A DNA stretch of 64,000 nucleotides from Paraphysoderma sedebokerense (Eukaryota; Blastocladiomycota; Physodermatomycetes; Physodermatales; Physodermataceae), in contig JAHLJZ010000016.1 in the NCBI GenBank assembly GCA_025602915.1, positions 351,394 through 415,393 of the forward strand. Reading direction: 5' to 3'. Below the pieces are notes generated by a model. It was not told the origin of the DNA and made no database searches. It worked only from the letters and a program-made list of their open reading frames with translations. This document shows, piece by piece, positions 24,216-37,578 of this stretch. A program made the position numbers and the translations under genes. Numbering within the stretch: position 1 is the stretch's first letter; every line of letters begins with the position of its first letter.

Positions 24216-24852
24216 AGTTATATCAATTGTTTTCGATAAATTTAATTGGTTTGGGTATGGTTTGTCCAATTAGCGCAATCATTCGGTTAAATTGAAAAAA
24301 GCGTACCGTACGTTAATTTGATGATGGGGGTCGAAGTATATCATAATTCAACATACAGGCGGAAGAAAAGCAAACAAATGGTAAGAATAGAGTTAATAGT
24401 TAATATAATGACTAATGTTATAAAAACTTTCCAGGGCAGTCAGGGACAAGGTTGAACAAACGTATCCCCCAGTTGAACTAATTAACTAGACAACAGAGAA
24501 GGAAGGACGAACAAGAAAATGACGGTACCATTTTAGTATTATCAAATAAACACTGTTACAGCTATATTGTGCGCTGGATGTTATAAAATAAACCGATAAT
24601 GGTCTTTCGTTTTTAATGTCAACAACGAAAAAGCTAATTTTGTTCAGATGAACACCAAACTGGTAAACGGGAAAAACGCGAGTTGACTATGCTCTGAATT
24701 ATCAGAATTGGGACATTCTTTAATGACCATGAATTTACGCAAGTTAAGAAGATACAGCTACTGGTATGCTACATCTACCACATTCATACTATATAATTAA
24801 AAAATACTATGCTGATCTACCCGATGGTTCGTTAAGAAGTGAGGACCGGTGT
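24216..24852. other. intergenic
   Basis: Between the GMF start and the 3' end of the helicase gene. AT-rich, nothing recognised. Confidence 0.45.
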
Positions 24853-27800
24853 TCAAAATGCTGATCCTCTATTGGCTAGAGCTAATCAAAAGAAATTGAA
24901 TCAGCCGATACCCGCAGAAAGCAAAGTAGGAAAAATTTAAAGTTACCATTTAATTCTGCGCTTGCAGAATTCCCTTGTGTCAATGAATGACTAGCCCCGC
25001 CTATCGTAGCACCACATTCAGGGCACGTAGATGTTTGCATGGCGCCTCCACATTCCCCGATCGCATACTACAAAAATGAATATTAACAAGGGTCCAAATT
25101 CGATTTACAGGAAACGAAGAGAAGCAACATGATGTTTAACTCACAGGATGGCCATTCGGACAACGATACCAATGAGTTCCGCCCCAACTTCCCAAGTCAT
25201 CTTTCATTGCGGAAACTATTTGCTTCAACTCCACTTCCGTGATTCCGTTTTGTACATTTTCTTCCAACTTCAGCAATTGAGTGATTACATTTTCAATGAT
25301 CAATACCAGATCACGGAAGTTTAGACCATTCTTCAATAGCTGTCGCAATTTCTCCACTTCTGCTAAACATCGATCCTTGATACTTTTAACTAACTCGGGC
25401 GTATTAATAGAACTGTCGATCATGGCTAATTTCCACTCAAATTCAAGTGATGAGAGTTTATATTGGGCGAGAACCACTGAAGTATCCATGTAAGAACGTT
25501 TATCAGTGGACTCATCCAATACGTCAAGAGCTTCAATCATGAATTCGAAAACTTTGTCGTAATTTCTACGGGTATAGGCACTATAGCAGCGAAGAAGAGT
25601 TTGTTTATACTTGTTTGAGCTACCAAGACTGGCTTCAACTTTATATGTGATATCCTTCAATAATAAAGTTTCTTTAAAACATATTTCAGCTTTTAGACGA
25701 AGACACTCATTTTCAAATCGCTTGTAAGGTTTAGGTATCGGTATATCAACGCTGACATCGGATTGATGACTTTTTATGGTGGCGACAGAAGATTCGTAGA
25801 CATGTTGATTAGGAGATCGACGAATGAATTTTAAAACATCATTGGTGGCTTTACGTGTTCGATCGAATCTCGAAATGACGTCCTGCCTGATGCCATCCAG
25901 CTGTGATTTTGGTATCTTGCATGAAGTTAAGTCTTTCTCGGACGGCGCTTCGCCTTTGGGAGTCCCAAACGTTTGTACGAGTCGAACGAGCTTCGCGGTG
26001 AAATCGTCATCCAACGAGACCGATAAATTTGCCATTTCTTCTTCCAATGCATGGATTTTGTCGCTCGACATCTTGATGAACTTCTTCTCGGCCACATCCA
26101 GTAGAGCTTTTTTTATCATTCTCCCATATCTTCGGACATTTTTAATGGGTGCCCGACATTCAGGGCATGTTGGGATGTTCGAAAAGTCTTCGGGGAGAGG
26201 TGGCAAAGTAGGGTCCCAGCCTGCAGAAGTTCCTTTTGTATAATAGTTTGACAATGATAGCAACCCGTCCATTGTCTCAGCAGTGAAGAAATGAGCACAG
26301 GGTAGAAAAATGATTGGCGTTTCGTCGGCATTGATTTCTGAATACTTCGAAAACATAATCATATCTACGATTTGATCTTTAATTTCGGCTGAGCAGTGAA
26401 CAGGGCATAGATTGCTTGGCGGGCATATTTCACCGCATATTCCGGGACAGCTGGAAAGGGATATTTAATCAGCTCCAAGAATATATGGATTGACATTCCT
26501 ATTTGAAAGAGTATACTTGCCGACAGCCACAATCCAACTGTCTTGAACAACGTTCGTCACACGGTAAACGAGTGCAGGGAGCTCCACAAGGCAATGGACA
26601 ACTTCCCCGATGCTCACATTCCCATGGACAAGGCTCTACGCATGCGGCACAAGGCTCTGAACACTTGTGTCGGCAGGAGGAATGTTCGCAAGCCATGATA
26701 GTGCACAACTGTTCGCATTTTGGGCATTCCTTCGTCTCAGGGTGACATGACGCAGCGCAGTTATGTTGGCAATAACTAAGAGCACGACCACATGGAATTT
26801 TACATGCTTTGTGAGTTGCTTCGAGGAATGGCGAATCAGTCGGCAATTGGATACCGTTCATTTCGTGTTGTTGAATCGTTAATTTTATACATTCTCCACA
26901 TTTGCTTGCGCAATTGTGACCGCATGTAAGTGCTTTTCCGCAGATTGCATCACAGAACACCTCTGATGGATCGTCAACGCACCGTACCAACCTTTCGTGA
27001 CCACACATAGGGATAATCTTCTGAACCACCTCCTTACATTTTAGCTTATTTTCGGTGACCTCATGACATAGCGGCTTTTGATAAATGTGGCCACATTCCA
27101 GTGTGATAGGGTCGACCACTTCGTCACACTTACCACAATCTTGATAACAAATCTTCCTACACGGGTGTTTGCAAGGGTGCAAGCGTGCGCAAGGCTTAAG
27201 ACAGCTGATAGCATTGTGGGAAGGATTGTAGGGATGGCATTTCAGAGAGCACTAATAGGAGCAGCATCAATCAAGTGATATCGCAATATTCGAAGAAATG
27301 GAGCTCACCGTATGTCCACACTTGGGCAATTTGACGTCACATTGAAGATTACAACCACCTGGATGAGGTTTCGATTAGCGTACTATCGAGACAAGAATAA
27401 GAACTTGCTTCCTAATCCTTACCATCTGGGGCGTGAATTTGAAATTCCTCTGGCGACTTAACTTCACGAATGGTTTCAGGGTGACGTTGACAAAATATTG
27501 AAAATGAATTCTGAATAGCTGATCTTCCTTGAAGTATATCACGAACTTCCTTCCACATAGTCGATTTGGAACTGAGGAGATTAGCATCTCCAAGTAAATA
27601 CATTCCATGTTTGGCACGGGAGAGTAGAACATTAATTCGATTAGATGTTGCGAGGAACCCAATTTTTTCACCCCCGTTTCTGACAAGAGAGATGAGTACG
27701 ACGGTGGATTCTTCGCCTATTCATGGAAACTTCAGTAAGTTAGCTGATTAACATCTGTAATCAGCCGTAACGTGTCACCAATTTCAAAAGCTTGATAATT

Positions 27801-30800
27801 AACATTACCCTGATAATTGTCAATGGTGGCAACTCTAATACAGCGGCTTAAGCCTTTGTTTTCGACAGTAAAAGTACTTGATGTCGTATTTGCACCCACT
27901 TTTTCAGCATCCTCCTTTTCATCTTCGCTATCTTCTAACTCATTCACTTGCTCGGCATCTCTTTCATCAATGAAGATCATGTACTCTTTTTTCAAGGCGT
28001 CTCGAATCTTAATTAGCTGACCAACATATCTACGAAAGCAGATCAGTAACAGAATAAGATTGAAAGAATTCTATTTCAACGGCATCAACTACTTACGGTG
28101 TTAATATAACCACGTCATCAGATTTGTAACCTTGATTCAAGACGTATTTAAGCAACCCAACTATCATTTTCACTTCAAAATCATTCGAATGACTTTTCAT
28201 GGATACAAAACGTGCTTTCTTCGATCCTTTGTCTTCGCGGTTCTGGTGATGAAAGAACACAACGTTGCCCTTGATGCCGGGAACGGATGGGTACTCAGTG
28301 GTATTGGGATTGTCGATCAAATTTGGATAAAGTGTGTTACGAACTAAGTCAGCTATTTCTGGACGCATACGTCGTTGAATTGAAAGGGTGTGCAGCGGAA
28401 ACTTGTATTCGGGCAGTTGAAGACGTTCGAATAGAGACATATCAAAGCGAAATCGCTTTCCTGATTGACTGTCACACGACAATTCGTACAATGCCACTCG
28501 AGGCCTTAGTTGAAGGTGATCACTAAAACAAAAATTATGATTAGCAGAAGAAAAATTCATGTAGGGAAACATAACAACAGCGGCAGAATGCCGGAAGTTA
28601 CCCAATCAGTACGACATGTTGAGTATCCGGGTGCAGACAGCTTAGTATATGTGCTTCCAATACTTCTCCAGCTTCTTCGCAGATGAGTATCCTTGGTCCA
28701 ACTTTTTCCAGTATATGACGAAATTTCGCGGCCCCGGTTGAAGTAATGCCAATAATATCTTGCTGCCGTAAAAATTCGATTTTCTGATGATCGTATATTT
28801 GGTTGATTTGGGTGATGAGCTGCCGAGCTTTTTCTGCCTCGTCAATAAACTCGTTACGGTATGTGTCAATAATTTTGCAAACCCAGTCATCATAAAGGCA
28901 CCGCCTTTCATGTTTGGATAAACTCCAAACATCAGTAATTGCCTGCAGCTCTTCAAGTGGACGCCTGGAATTTGGGATGATGATTGATTGTATCTGGGTT
29001 TCGATAGTGGGGTCGATATTTTCATTTTGTACAACCGTAGAATTTTCAACTTGCTCTTCCGCTAATACTGCAAACACATTTTCCGTTTTTCCTTTCTTCC
29101 TAATGGGCTCCTTTCTTGCTTTCTCGAGTCTCTTACGCATTGATATCTTCTCATCGATGTCCTTCCCCTGGATCCAACGATCGATAATAGAGTACTTTTT
29201 CTTGCCTTTTTTCGCGACTTCAAAACCGTCATCGCTGTCGTCAGAATTCGAGTCAAGGAACGAATCATGCTGATACGGGTTAACCAACAGTAAATGATCG
29301 AATAATTCTTGGTCGTCAATCTTTCGGTTTGCTATTTTGTCGCTTAAGTTTTTGATATCTCCCGCTATCCTTTCTAGACCCTTTCTGTACTCGGCCACTT
29401 GACTTATACCAGCCGGTTTGATACCCTGAAGACGATGATTGAGCTGAAATGGTCGTATTTTTTCATCGCTCGTTCGGCTTCCTATACGGACAAGCTTATT
29501 GATACCGAGCTCAAGTAAGTGAGTCAAGAACTGATCAAGAGCATGGTTGGTATAGCAAACGACGAGAATCGGACCGAGATCAATTTTGGATTTATTGCGT
29601 ACTAATGTTTCTACGATTTTCGTACCAACATAAGATTTACCAGTACCGGGAGGGCTGATTTCATCTAAGAATCAGTTTTAATTCGCCCAAAGCAAATGAA
29701 AATTAAATTCATACGTACCCTTGAATACAGCACAGTTCCGACGTCAATGCAGCCACCAAAGACTCACTTTGACCGTCGTCTAAACTGGATTTCTCTTTCA
29801 ACGTGGTAACGGCTCGTTTCCTTGAAGGTTCAGAATCCGGAAATAATTCTAAAGATTCACCATCCACCAACCAGGACAGATCATAACTGAACTCGGGGGC
29901 CCTGGCGAAAATTGGAGGATCGACTGCAACTTTAGATGTAGGTAAAGAGGTAGGTGCGATGTACTTGTGAAACGGTAGCGTCGGAGGTGAGATTTGTTGA
30001 AGAGACTCGAGAACGGGCCGATATGCTTCGAATAAAATTTTGTTTGCTTCAACAAGAAAAATCCGGTACTTTCTATTGGCAGAACATTGATCACGGAATA
30101 TTTGAAATACATCGACCGGTACTGCGTCTTCAACAAATGTAATGAGGATAGACGGCTGAGATTCTGCAGCTAGTTTCTTTATATCTCGATCTGCGATCAC
30201 TCCAAATATAAGTTTGACTTCGGTATCACAGTCTACATTAACTAACAAGCAGACTAATCCACCAAATTGAAGTCTCGAACTTCTCTCCCAAAATAATTCT
30301 CGCTCGCTAGGTTTCTTGATATTCTTCATAGTCGGTGGATTAAAAGATAGCCTTGCCACGACACCTTCCCCCTTTGTTACTTCAAATTTGACAATCTTAA
30401 CGTTTTCATACACAAGCAAATCAACATCTTGAGATGAAAACGGTTGAAGGGGGATTCCGTTTTGTGTGGGAACATGTAGATCTGTTTCTTGATTTCTGAA
30501 TCGTCCGTTAATAATATTTGTCTTTGAATCAGACATAAGTTTATTCACGAAGCTTGAAATACCATTGCGAAGTGGCGCGATCATGTCTTCACGCAACAAA
30601 CGGAAGTGTGTATCAAGAAGCCGACGAGGACCGTGTGGTAACCAATGACGGGCACGAAAGTTATTGAAGGGTACGGCTGGCGTTTTCCGACAGAGAATTT
30701 CATTATGAGTTGGAATAATCTTGATTTGAGTGTATTCAAAGGGATCATTATCGTGTCTGCCACCGGGTGGAGTCACATCTTGAGGGGGTGGATAATATTT

Positions 30801-32171
30801 GGTTTGAGTGGACGAGGACTTCGCAGATGTACTGCTAAATTGCAGCTCCGTGTTTGAATCCACAAGTATATCTTTCAAACGACTTAAGTTGCGATCAATG
30901 ATTTCAAGACCAAACGATTCACCATCTTTGTTCGAATCCTCTTTTTCCATGTTGAGTCGCCATTCCGGAAAATGTTCGTTCAACTGCACCACAGCGGAGA
31001 AAACAGTATCACTATACGCAGCTTCTTTTCGACGTGTGACGATTTCATAGAGAAGTGACAATAGAGGATAGAATATTTGGGTGAATGCGCCTGGCACAAA
31101 GATGAAAGTTTCGTTTTTATTGTTCACGAGAGAATCGGACGAAGCTTTTGGGTCGTCTATGGACGGTATAAAATTATCAATAACGGTAAAAGACGATAGC
31201 TTTGTATCTACGTACCGAGTGTTCCAGATTCTAATAGTTGAGTTAAACACTCAAGGGTATTTGGCAACCACTGCTCAATTTCAAGCCAGAATATATTCAA
31301 AATTTTGTTGATTTGTTCCTGTAATCCCGACTTACTCAATCGGAGAGTAAGAATGAGTAAAGGAACAAACAACTACGGAGAGATTAGAAGAAAACATAAA
31401 GAATGAACAATTGCAGTTGCGCCGATTTATCAAAAGTGTTATCAAAAATCATACCCGTTGGAAGGAATATTTTTCCTTCGCGTCTCCGGCATCAGTCTTA
31501 TATTGTATCCTGATTACTTTCCTCACAACTTCTAAACCGGATGTTTCACCGGTATGATCAGCCAATTTCCTCAATACAAGTTGTTCTTCCCCGCACATCG
31601 CATCAACCAAGCAACTCAGAATGAATTTTCTAGCTGTCCGCTGCGATGTAAAGACTTGGTCGATTTTATTCGGATTCAAGCTGAACCTCCAAAATCTCCT
31701 GAAGTTGTCGTCCTCTTTGACTGATTCCGGTATACTGATTAAGGCATCGACTCCACGGATTGCTAGGGCAGACGATGTCGCGGACGTCCGACTTTGTCGA
31801 ATACTTTGTTTCTTGATAGACGTTGAATCATCCAAAGAAACTGTCTCTGCGTCAGGAGCTGCATGAGAATACTTGCAATTCTCTGCGAATCTACACCACT
31901 CATTTGTAGAAAAGAATTGACAAACTTTTTGCCGTTTAGAGCTAGAAGGAGGTGACGGGGAATCTGGTGGATTGTCGTGACTGAATTTGCACTTGTCGGC
32001 GAATTTACAGTGTCCATTTTTCATGAAGAAATTACAAACACTTTGTTCATTACGACTGGAAGAACTCGATGCAGACGTAGAGCCAGAACTTTGCGGAGTT
32101 TCGTGACTATATTTGCATTTGGCGCCATATTTGCAGTTTCCCTTTAGGAAATCTCGACACGGTTTCTGCAT
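24853..32171 (-). CDS. ZNFX1/Hrr1-type RNA helicase with CCCH, NFX1 and RZ zinc fingers
   Basis: A multi-exon gene of 7.3 kb, about 2,000 residues. The N-terminus carries three CCCH fingers: CRDFLKGNCKYGAKCKYSH, CNFFMKNGHCKFADKCKFSH and CQFFSTNEWCRFAENCKYSH. A ZNFX1-like N-terminal region follows, then an SF1 helicase: Walker A GPPGTGKSYVG, VVCYTNHALDQF, Walker B-like ILICEEAGE, VVLIGDHLQLRP, QRRMRPEIADL, and the last motifs VATIDNYQGEES and LLSRAKHGMYLLGD. The C-terminal part has a Cys/His NFX1-type array (CGHNCASKCGEC, CQHNCAASCHPETKECPKC) and an RZ-type finger (WYRCPNGHPYAIGECGGAMQ, then CPECGATIGG). The last exons extend to TGA at 24853. Relatives act in small-RNA silencing (Hrr1, ZNFX-1) or antiviral RNA sensing (human ZNFX1). 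The start at 32171 is the ATG just before the first finger. Confidence 0.93.
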
Positions 32172-33060
32172 AATGCTAAATCCGGAACCTTCAACCAAAA
32201 GAAAGAAGCACAAATTGGAAAGAAGAATAATTCTGCTCAGGCTATGATATCCGTGTGATACCTCGCTTTCTTGTGCTGGTCGAATTATCAAAATGAGACA
32301 TTGATTGAGATATCGGACAGGGCGCGCGGTGTCCACAGTGTGTCCGGATTTTGTCCTATTTTGTCCACCAAATGTCTCCTGAAAACCACAATAGTTTTGG
32401 CGTCGGCCATGATACGTTTCGGAATTTTCGAATCAACCTGAATGTTGGATTCGGTCGGCTGTGTGTTCTGGAAACCTTCTGGCTTCTAAGTCCAGAAGGA
32501 AAGCAGAATAGAGGCAAAACCAGGATTGTCAGATGTGGGCTTATAGGTCCCATACTAATCAATTGTAAGCTTGAATATTCCATCAAAGATGAAAATATAA
32601 TACATGTGATTCCCTGCGTCCCCGAAATTGTATGCCACCAAAGGAAAACGAATGATTAAAAATTAAACCGACGTTTAGCATATTCCATTTGTAGTTTGCA
32701 GAAATCATTCAATTTTAGGAACTAGCGAAATTTCGGATCTGCGGAATAACGGAAAGAGATAGGTTCATATTCTTTCCGAGCTTGGACATAATTCGGACAA
32801 TAATAGAGCAGAATGCAGAAATACAGATTGCACCCAGATACATACAAAAATCAACCAAATTTTAATCATTTTACGTTACAAACAGACTAGTGATGGCTTA
32901 ACCCCAATAAGAAAGCAAACGAGAAGGAAGAATACAATGCGTCGGAAAAGTAAGGAGTTTACCCAAGTCATAACACAAAGAGAAAGAAAAAAGAATATAA
33001 CAATCACTTGATAAACCAAGAGTAAATCATTTAATATTTGTTTTCGACTTTAATCCAACT
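32172..33060. other. intergenic
   Basis: Upstream of the helicase and downstream of PRP19. A 102-codon plus-strand frame at 32351 has no ATG-supported or domain evidence. Nothing else seen. Confidence 0.4.
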
Positions 33061-35201
33061 TTACTCTTGCATCGCATCTCCTTCTCCCTGATTACCACTA
33101 ACACCCAAAACTTTAACCTCGCTATCATTATTCTTGCCTTCAGAGAAAACACCTACAAATATAGAATCACCGTTTGAACTCCATTCCACCCCTGTGACTT
33201 GTTGACCAGCATCGGTTTGGGCGGCTTTCTTGGATTTAGTTCGGCGAGAGGAAGAAGAGGGTGAGGCGGAAGCAGTAAGTGATGGGGAAGTGTAGATGTG
33301 GGCGAATGGTTTTATCGTGTAGACACTGAATTATGGCGGATTAAAGGTTAGAGAAATACAAGCGACGAGTAACGGAAAAACGCCGAGTCGAGAATATACA
33401 AAACATACCAGACAACACCTGCGCCTTCGACCGCCAAAAATCCACCGAAATCATCAAACTTGACGCTACCAACTCCTTTACTCTGATCATCTTCTCCTTT
33501 CAAACCTTCAATATGTTCGGCGGCGTCGATTTCTCTGGCACAATTAAGTTTTCTTAAATCCCACAGTTTTACGACGGTAGAGTTGGTAGATGATGAAGCG
33601 ACATAGTAACCGTTTTCGGAAAATGCAATACATTTGATGACATCCGCTGTTGAGGAAGACGGAGCATGAACAAAAGTGGCAACAACTTCTAATTGTTTAA
33701 TATCATACACTCTAACTTGGAGTTCGGTGTCTGTAGTGACACCGACGCCGAAAAGTAAGCCATCGGGGTGGATTGATGAAGTTGAAATTGGGTCGGACGA
33801 ATCAAGAGTAGCGAGAGAGGACTGGGAGGACAAAGAGATGATTGCGATATTGGTTGTTGAGGTGACGAGAAGGTAGGACTGAGTTGGGTGTGTAGAGATA
33901 GCTGTTATGGCACTAGAAAGAGAGTTGGTGAAGGAGTGGACGATTTTGTCTAAATAGAAATGGAAATGGGGTACGAGAGTTAGTATGAAGAGACCTATTA
34001 GATACAGAACACAGAAACAAACCTGCTTGAACTTGATAAACCATAACAGAACCATTCGAAGTTCCAACTGCGATAAACTCACTGTAGTCATCTTTGTAAG
34101 CATATGATACTGCAGTGGGTTTTTCATTTCTGGCCAGCCCGCTTATCGAGCCAGAGGCGACTTCAGCTTTTGCTTGACTATCATAAAGGGTGATTTGACT
34201 CTTATTGACACCCACAAGCTTGTTGGCTTGAGCGTGATGAAAGATCGCAGACGACGGTAAAGACAGGGATGGGAGTTCAGCCAATGAAGAGACGGCCTCA
34301 GCGGACGTATAGGTCTCGGGCGCCTTTCGTTTGCGTCGGGTTTTGGAGAGACTTTATTATTGTTCCGAATGGGTAAAGAGAAAGAGAGAGAAACGGCAAA
34401 TAGTATCAGACCACAGCCGGAATGAAATAAGGATCCGATAAAGAATACATACGCTGTAGACACTTGAGTCATCTCATCGATCGCTTCCTGAGGCAACAAT
34501 CCAGCTTTCGAAGCTTGAGGTTGCTCCACTTCCATAGCTGCAGCACCGTTCGCAGATGGTGCATTGCCACCAGCGGCGGCAGCAGCAGCGAATTGAGCTT
34601 TAACATGTCTCAACCCTTCTCTTGCTTCATCTCTTTCTCGAACCAACCTGGCAACAACTCTCTTGGCAGCGTCCAATTCGTACAGAGATCTCGAGAGTTC
34701 TTGTCTTAGCTGTAGATTTTGAGTTTTGAGAGAATGCGTCTCCAACATTAAAGAATCCCATTCCGATTGTAACGTAGACAACAAGGAGGGGATACTGGTG
34801 TGCGTTGTCAATCGGGGAGTGACAAGTTTAGAGGACGGGGCAACGCCGTTTGTTTCTCCATTTTGTGCAGCCGCCGAGGGGGTAACTTTCAGGGTAATGA
34901 GGTCGTCTTCGGAAAGAGGTTGTCCAGTGACGGGATCTGTGCCCTCAGTTTGAAGATGCTTGCGGATGAGTCTGCTTTCGTAGATATGGCCTGAAGGTGT
35001 GGCGACCGGATTCTCGCAAGCCGTTCCTGATACTAAAATAGGCCAATCGAATGGCAAAAGCAACATCAAGCAGTAGTAGACAAAGAGTTAACAAATGAAT
35101 GAGGTGACGATGCTGGCCAAAATTGCGACAGGCGATATCCACTCTCCAGCGAGATGCTAAACACAGACAGATCAAAGAGACGACATACGGGCACAAAACA
35201 T
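33061..35201 (-). CDS. PRP19: pre-mRNA-processing factor 19 (U-box E3 ligase, spliceosome)
   Basis: The first exon is only 13 nt (MFCA plus one base) at 35201-35189. A long intron leads to LSGTACENPVATPSGHIYES, the U-box start. Next come HLQTEGTDPVTGQPLSEDDL, the TSIPSLLSTLQSEWDSLMLE block and the coiled-coil tetramer region RQELSRSLYELDAAKRVVAR. A short Ala-rich linker, the KTRRKRK basic stretch and a WD40 propeller follow (SLAELPSLSLPSSAIFHHAQ, KIVHSF, VKLWDLRKLN, GVEWSSNGDSIFVGVFSEG). The stop is TAA at 33061-33063. This is the core of the NineTeen complex that remodels the spliceosome. The tiny first exon is easy to miss; a frame-only model would start wrongly within the intron. Confidence 0.95.
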
Positions 35202-35999
35202 GATTGCTCAATAAAATGAATAAAGGTAACGGGGGACTAATCAACAGACGAACGGGTGGAAAGACGAAAAGGAAAGAGCTACGATGCGGGATGTGGATGT
35301 GGATGCGATGAAAAGAGGGAACAAGAAAGAGGGAATTGTTTGTTTATTTGGCGGAACGCGGATTCGACTTTGATACCGCACTCAGAATATAAGAACTACA
35401 TTATAAATTATATTTTTAAAGCATTTTATGACATATTGCTGCCACATATTATAATACAATAATGCCATTAAAGTGCCGCTCATTGAGGGCACGATTTTGG
35501 GAGCACTGCTGATCGGTCCACACTCCGATGTTTGCCTCTACTCCGTAAAAGCATTCCAAAGTCATAGTCTATCGCCTACTCTTTGTTTAGATCAGTTATT
35601 AGTATGATGCCGTCTTCGCTACAATTTCATTTATTGTGACCAACAAAAATATATTTAAAACTAGCTGTAGTCACGTGTCGCCAACGTTTTTACTTTCTGC
35701 ACATTCCTTTGATCCAATACACCATAAAATTCATTTCTCAACTGCAGAATTGCTAGAGACGCTCAATCTATTTTTCGTAATCTCAGTACATTAAGCAAGA
35801 AATCTTTGAATAGTTTAGGACACAAACAGCAGTCTGACGGCTATGTCTATACTTTATTATTGTAATAAATAATCGATTATCCTATGTGCCCCGATGATTG
35901 AATAAGCACTCTAAATAGTCTGGAGCGAACAAATTATATTACTTCATTTAAATATTCTCTCTAATCGAGCATTTATCTCACGTCATGAATTGATTACTT
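35202..35999. other. intergenic
   Basis: PRP19 promoter side and RhoGDI 3' side. No gene or RNA seen; a 68-codon frame at 35256 looks like chance. Confidence 0.45.
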
Positions 36000-37578
36000 C
36001 TAGCTCCAATCCCTGCTTATTCGGACTTGCCATGAAAATTCTAGATGCGTTGCTTTGTCGTCATCGAAAAATTTGGAATTGATTTGATAAATGCCATAAT
36101 TCTCAGGCCCAGATGGAACAGAGTTCATGGAGATCTATGCAGAGTGTCCGCAAATGAATTATAATAATAAAGAAATGAAAAGTGGGTTTAGATTTTATGT
36201 GTTCCATTCGTGTGATAATTAAAGTAATGTTTTTACTTACTGTGAAATTGTAAGGTTGACTCCGTGGGGCATAACTTCCAATCATCTGTTCCATAGTGTC
36301 GACTGTATATAGTACATAGATGAATAAATAAACAATATAAATCACATAAGCACAGATGTCAGAATATTAATGATGAATGGGGACGGTCATATGATGTAAT
36401 AAATTGAGATTAGAATATACCTTGTTCACCATCTTTCTGAATGATTTGATTATATTGCAGACCGAGGGCGATGTCATGTTGAATTCTGCATGAATATAAA
36501 TATCAGTCATGAATGGTAACAACCCAAACGCAAGAAAAAGTTGAAGAGCGAAAGAACCAGAAAACGTTTATCACTAAGAACTATATAAGCGCTCAGAGGA
36601 GCATACAGACATACCTGAAATTAATCTTCAAATCATAATTGATTCCCTCTTTCACTACAATTACCCGATTCTTCAGGCTCTCAATTTTTTCTACAGTAAT
36701 TTACGATTGTCAATGAAGCAAACCGAAGCAGGGATCAATGAGCATCAAGACCCACAGGATACCTTTAGATGAAATATCCAAAACAGTATCCGGCTTTCCG
36801 TGAACTGCAATGGCGAATGAAGTGATTACCACCTTTTGTGGTTCGCCTTTTGGACCGGCTGGAACTACGACGATGGCATATTTTAACATGATCAGTTCAT
36901 TATGTGGACAATTATGGGAATAGGAGATAACTGATAATATGGCCGTCAGAACATAAAGGGACTAACCGGTCATAATTCCTAGTGATTGTTTCCATTTTTT
37001 CAAAGATTCATCATTCGCATCTAGGTTACGCAGTTCGTCAATTGTCTTTTTGGGAGGTACCTATTTGTGGAGTATTTCGGGATCCATAAAGTAGAAAGGA
37101 GTATGAAGTACAATTTGGTTAAATATCAGCCCATAACATCGCCATTCTGTCCTGCCGCTAACGCAGAAAAAAATCCACTAACCTTGTAGTCCACTTTAAT
37201 CCGTTCTTTATAAGGATCTGACGGCGGCTCATTTACATCGGCAGACACATTTGGATTTTCCGCATAATCATTTGTATCATTGCTTACAAAAGGTCTGCTG
37301 TATATAGTACGAGGAGGGTTTTGTTTGCCATTCAAAATTTGGGCTGAATGAGTGGCAATCGTCCATCCGAGTGTTAATAGGAACACGAATGCTATGAACA
37401 ACAATTTCGGGTGCATTGAACTCGGTGTTTTTGGTGGCATACGGGGCCGTTTAATGCCATTGTATATAGGAGATGAGAACATTATCGAATTTGTTGGTAA
37501 TGTTTGCAAGAATCGTCGACCCAAGGAAAGGAAAAAAGACTTGCAACGGATTTTCGGGTGGGGTTGATTCGGTTTCAT
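36000..37578 (-). CDS. Rho GDP-dissociation inhibitor
   Basis: Six or seven short exons. Diagnostic blocks: VPPKKTIDELRNLDANDESF (N-terminal switch-binding arm), FKKWKQSLGI, PQKVVITSFAIAV, TVLDISSKGEKIESLKNRVI, VVKEGINYDLKINFR, VDTMEQMIGSYAPRSQPYNF and the C-terminal INSKFFDDDKATHLEFSWQV followed by RISRDWS. These form the immunoglobulin-like fold that holds prenylated Rho/Rac/Cdc42 in the cytosol. The first exon as read from the ATG at 37578 adds about 130 residues with a hydrophobic stretch (LLFIAFVFLLTLGW) that normal RhoGDIs lack. That segment may instead be intronic: an ATG inside it (MALNGP) is followed by a GTATG donor. The core is certain, the N-terminus is not. Confidence 0.88.

Noticed and set aside
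25824-26243. 139-codon plus-strand frame
   Set aside because: Antisense shadow of the helicase C-terminal exon.
32351-32659. 102-codon plus-strand frame upstream of the helicase
   Set aside because: No domain and no coherent exon structure; it lies in the helicase promoter side.
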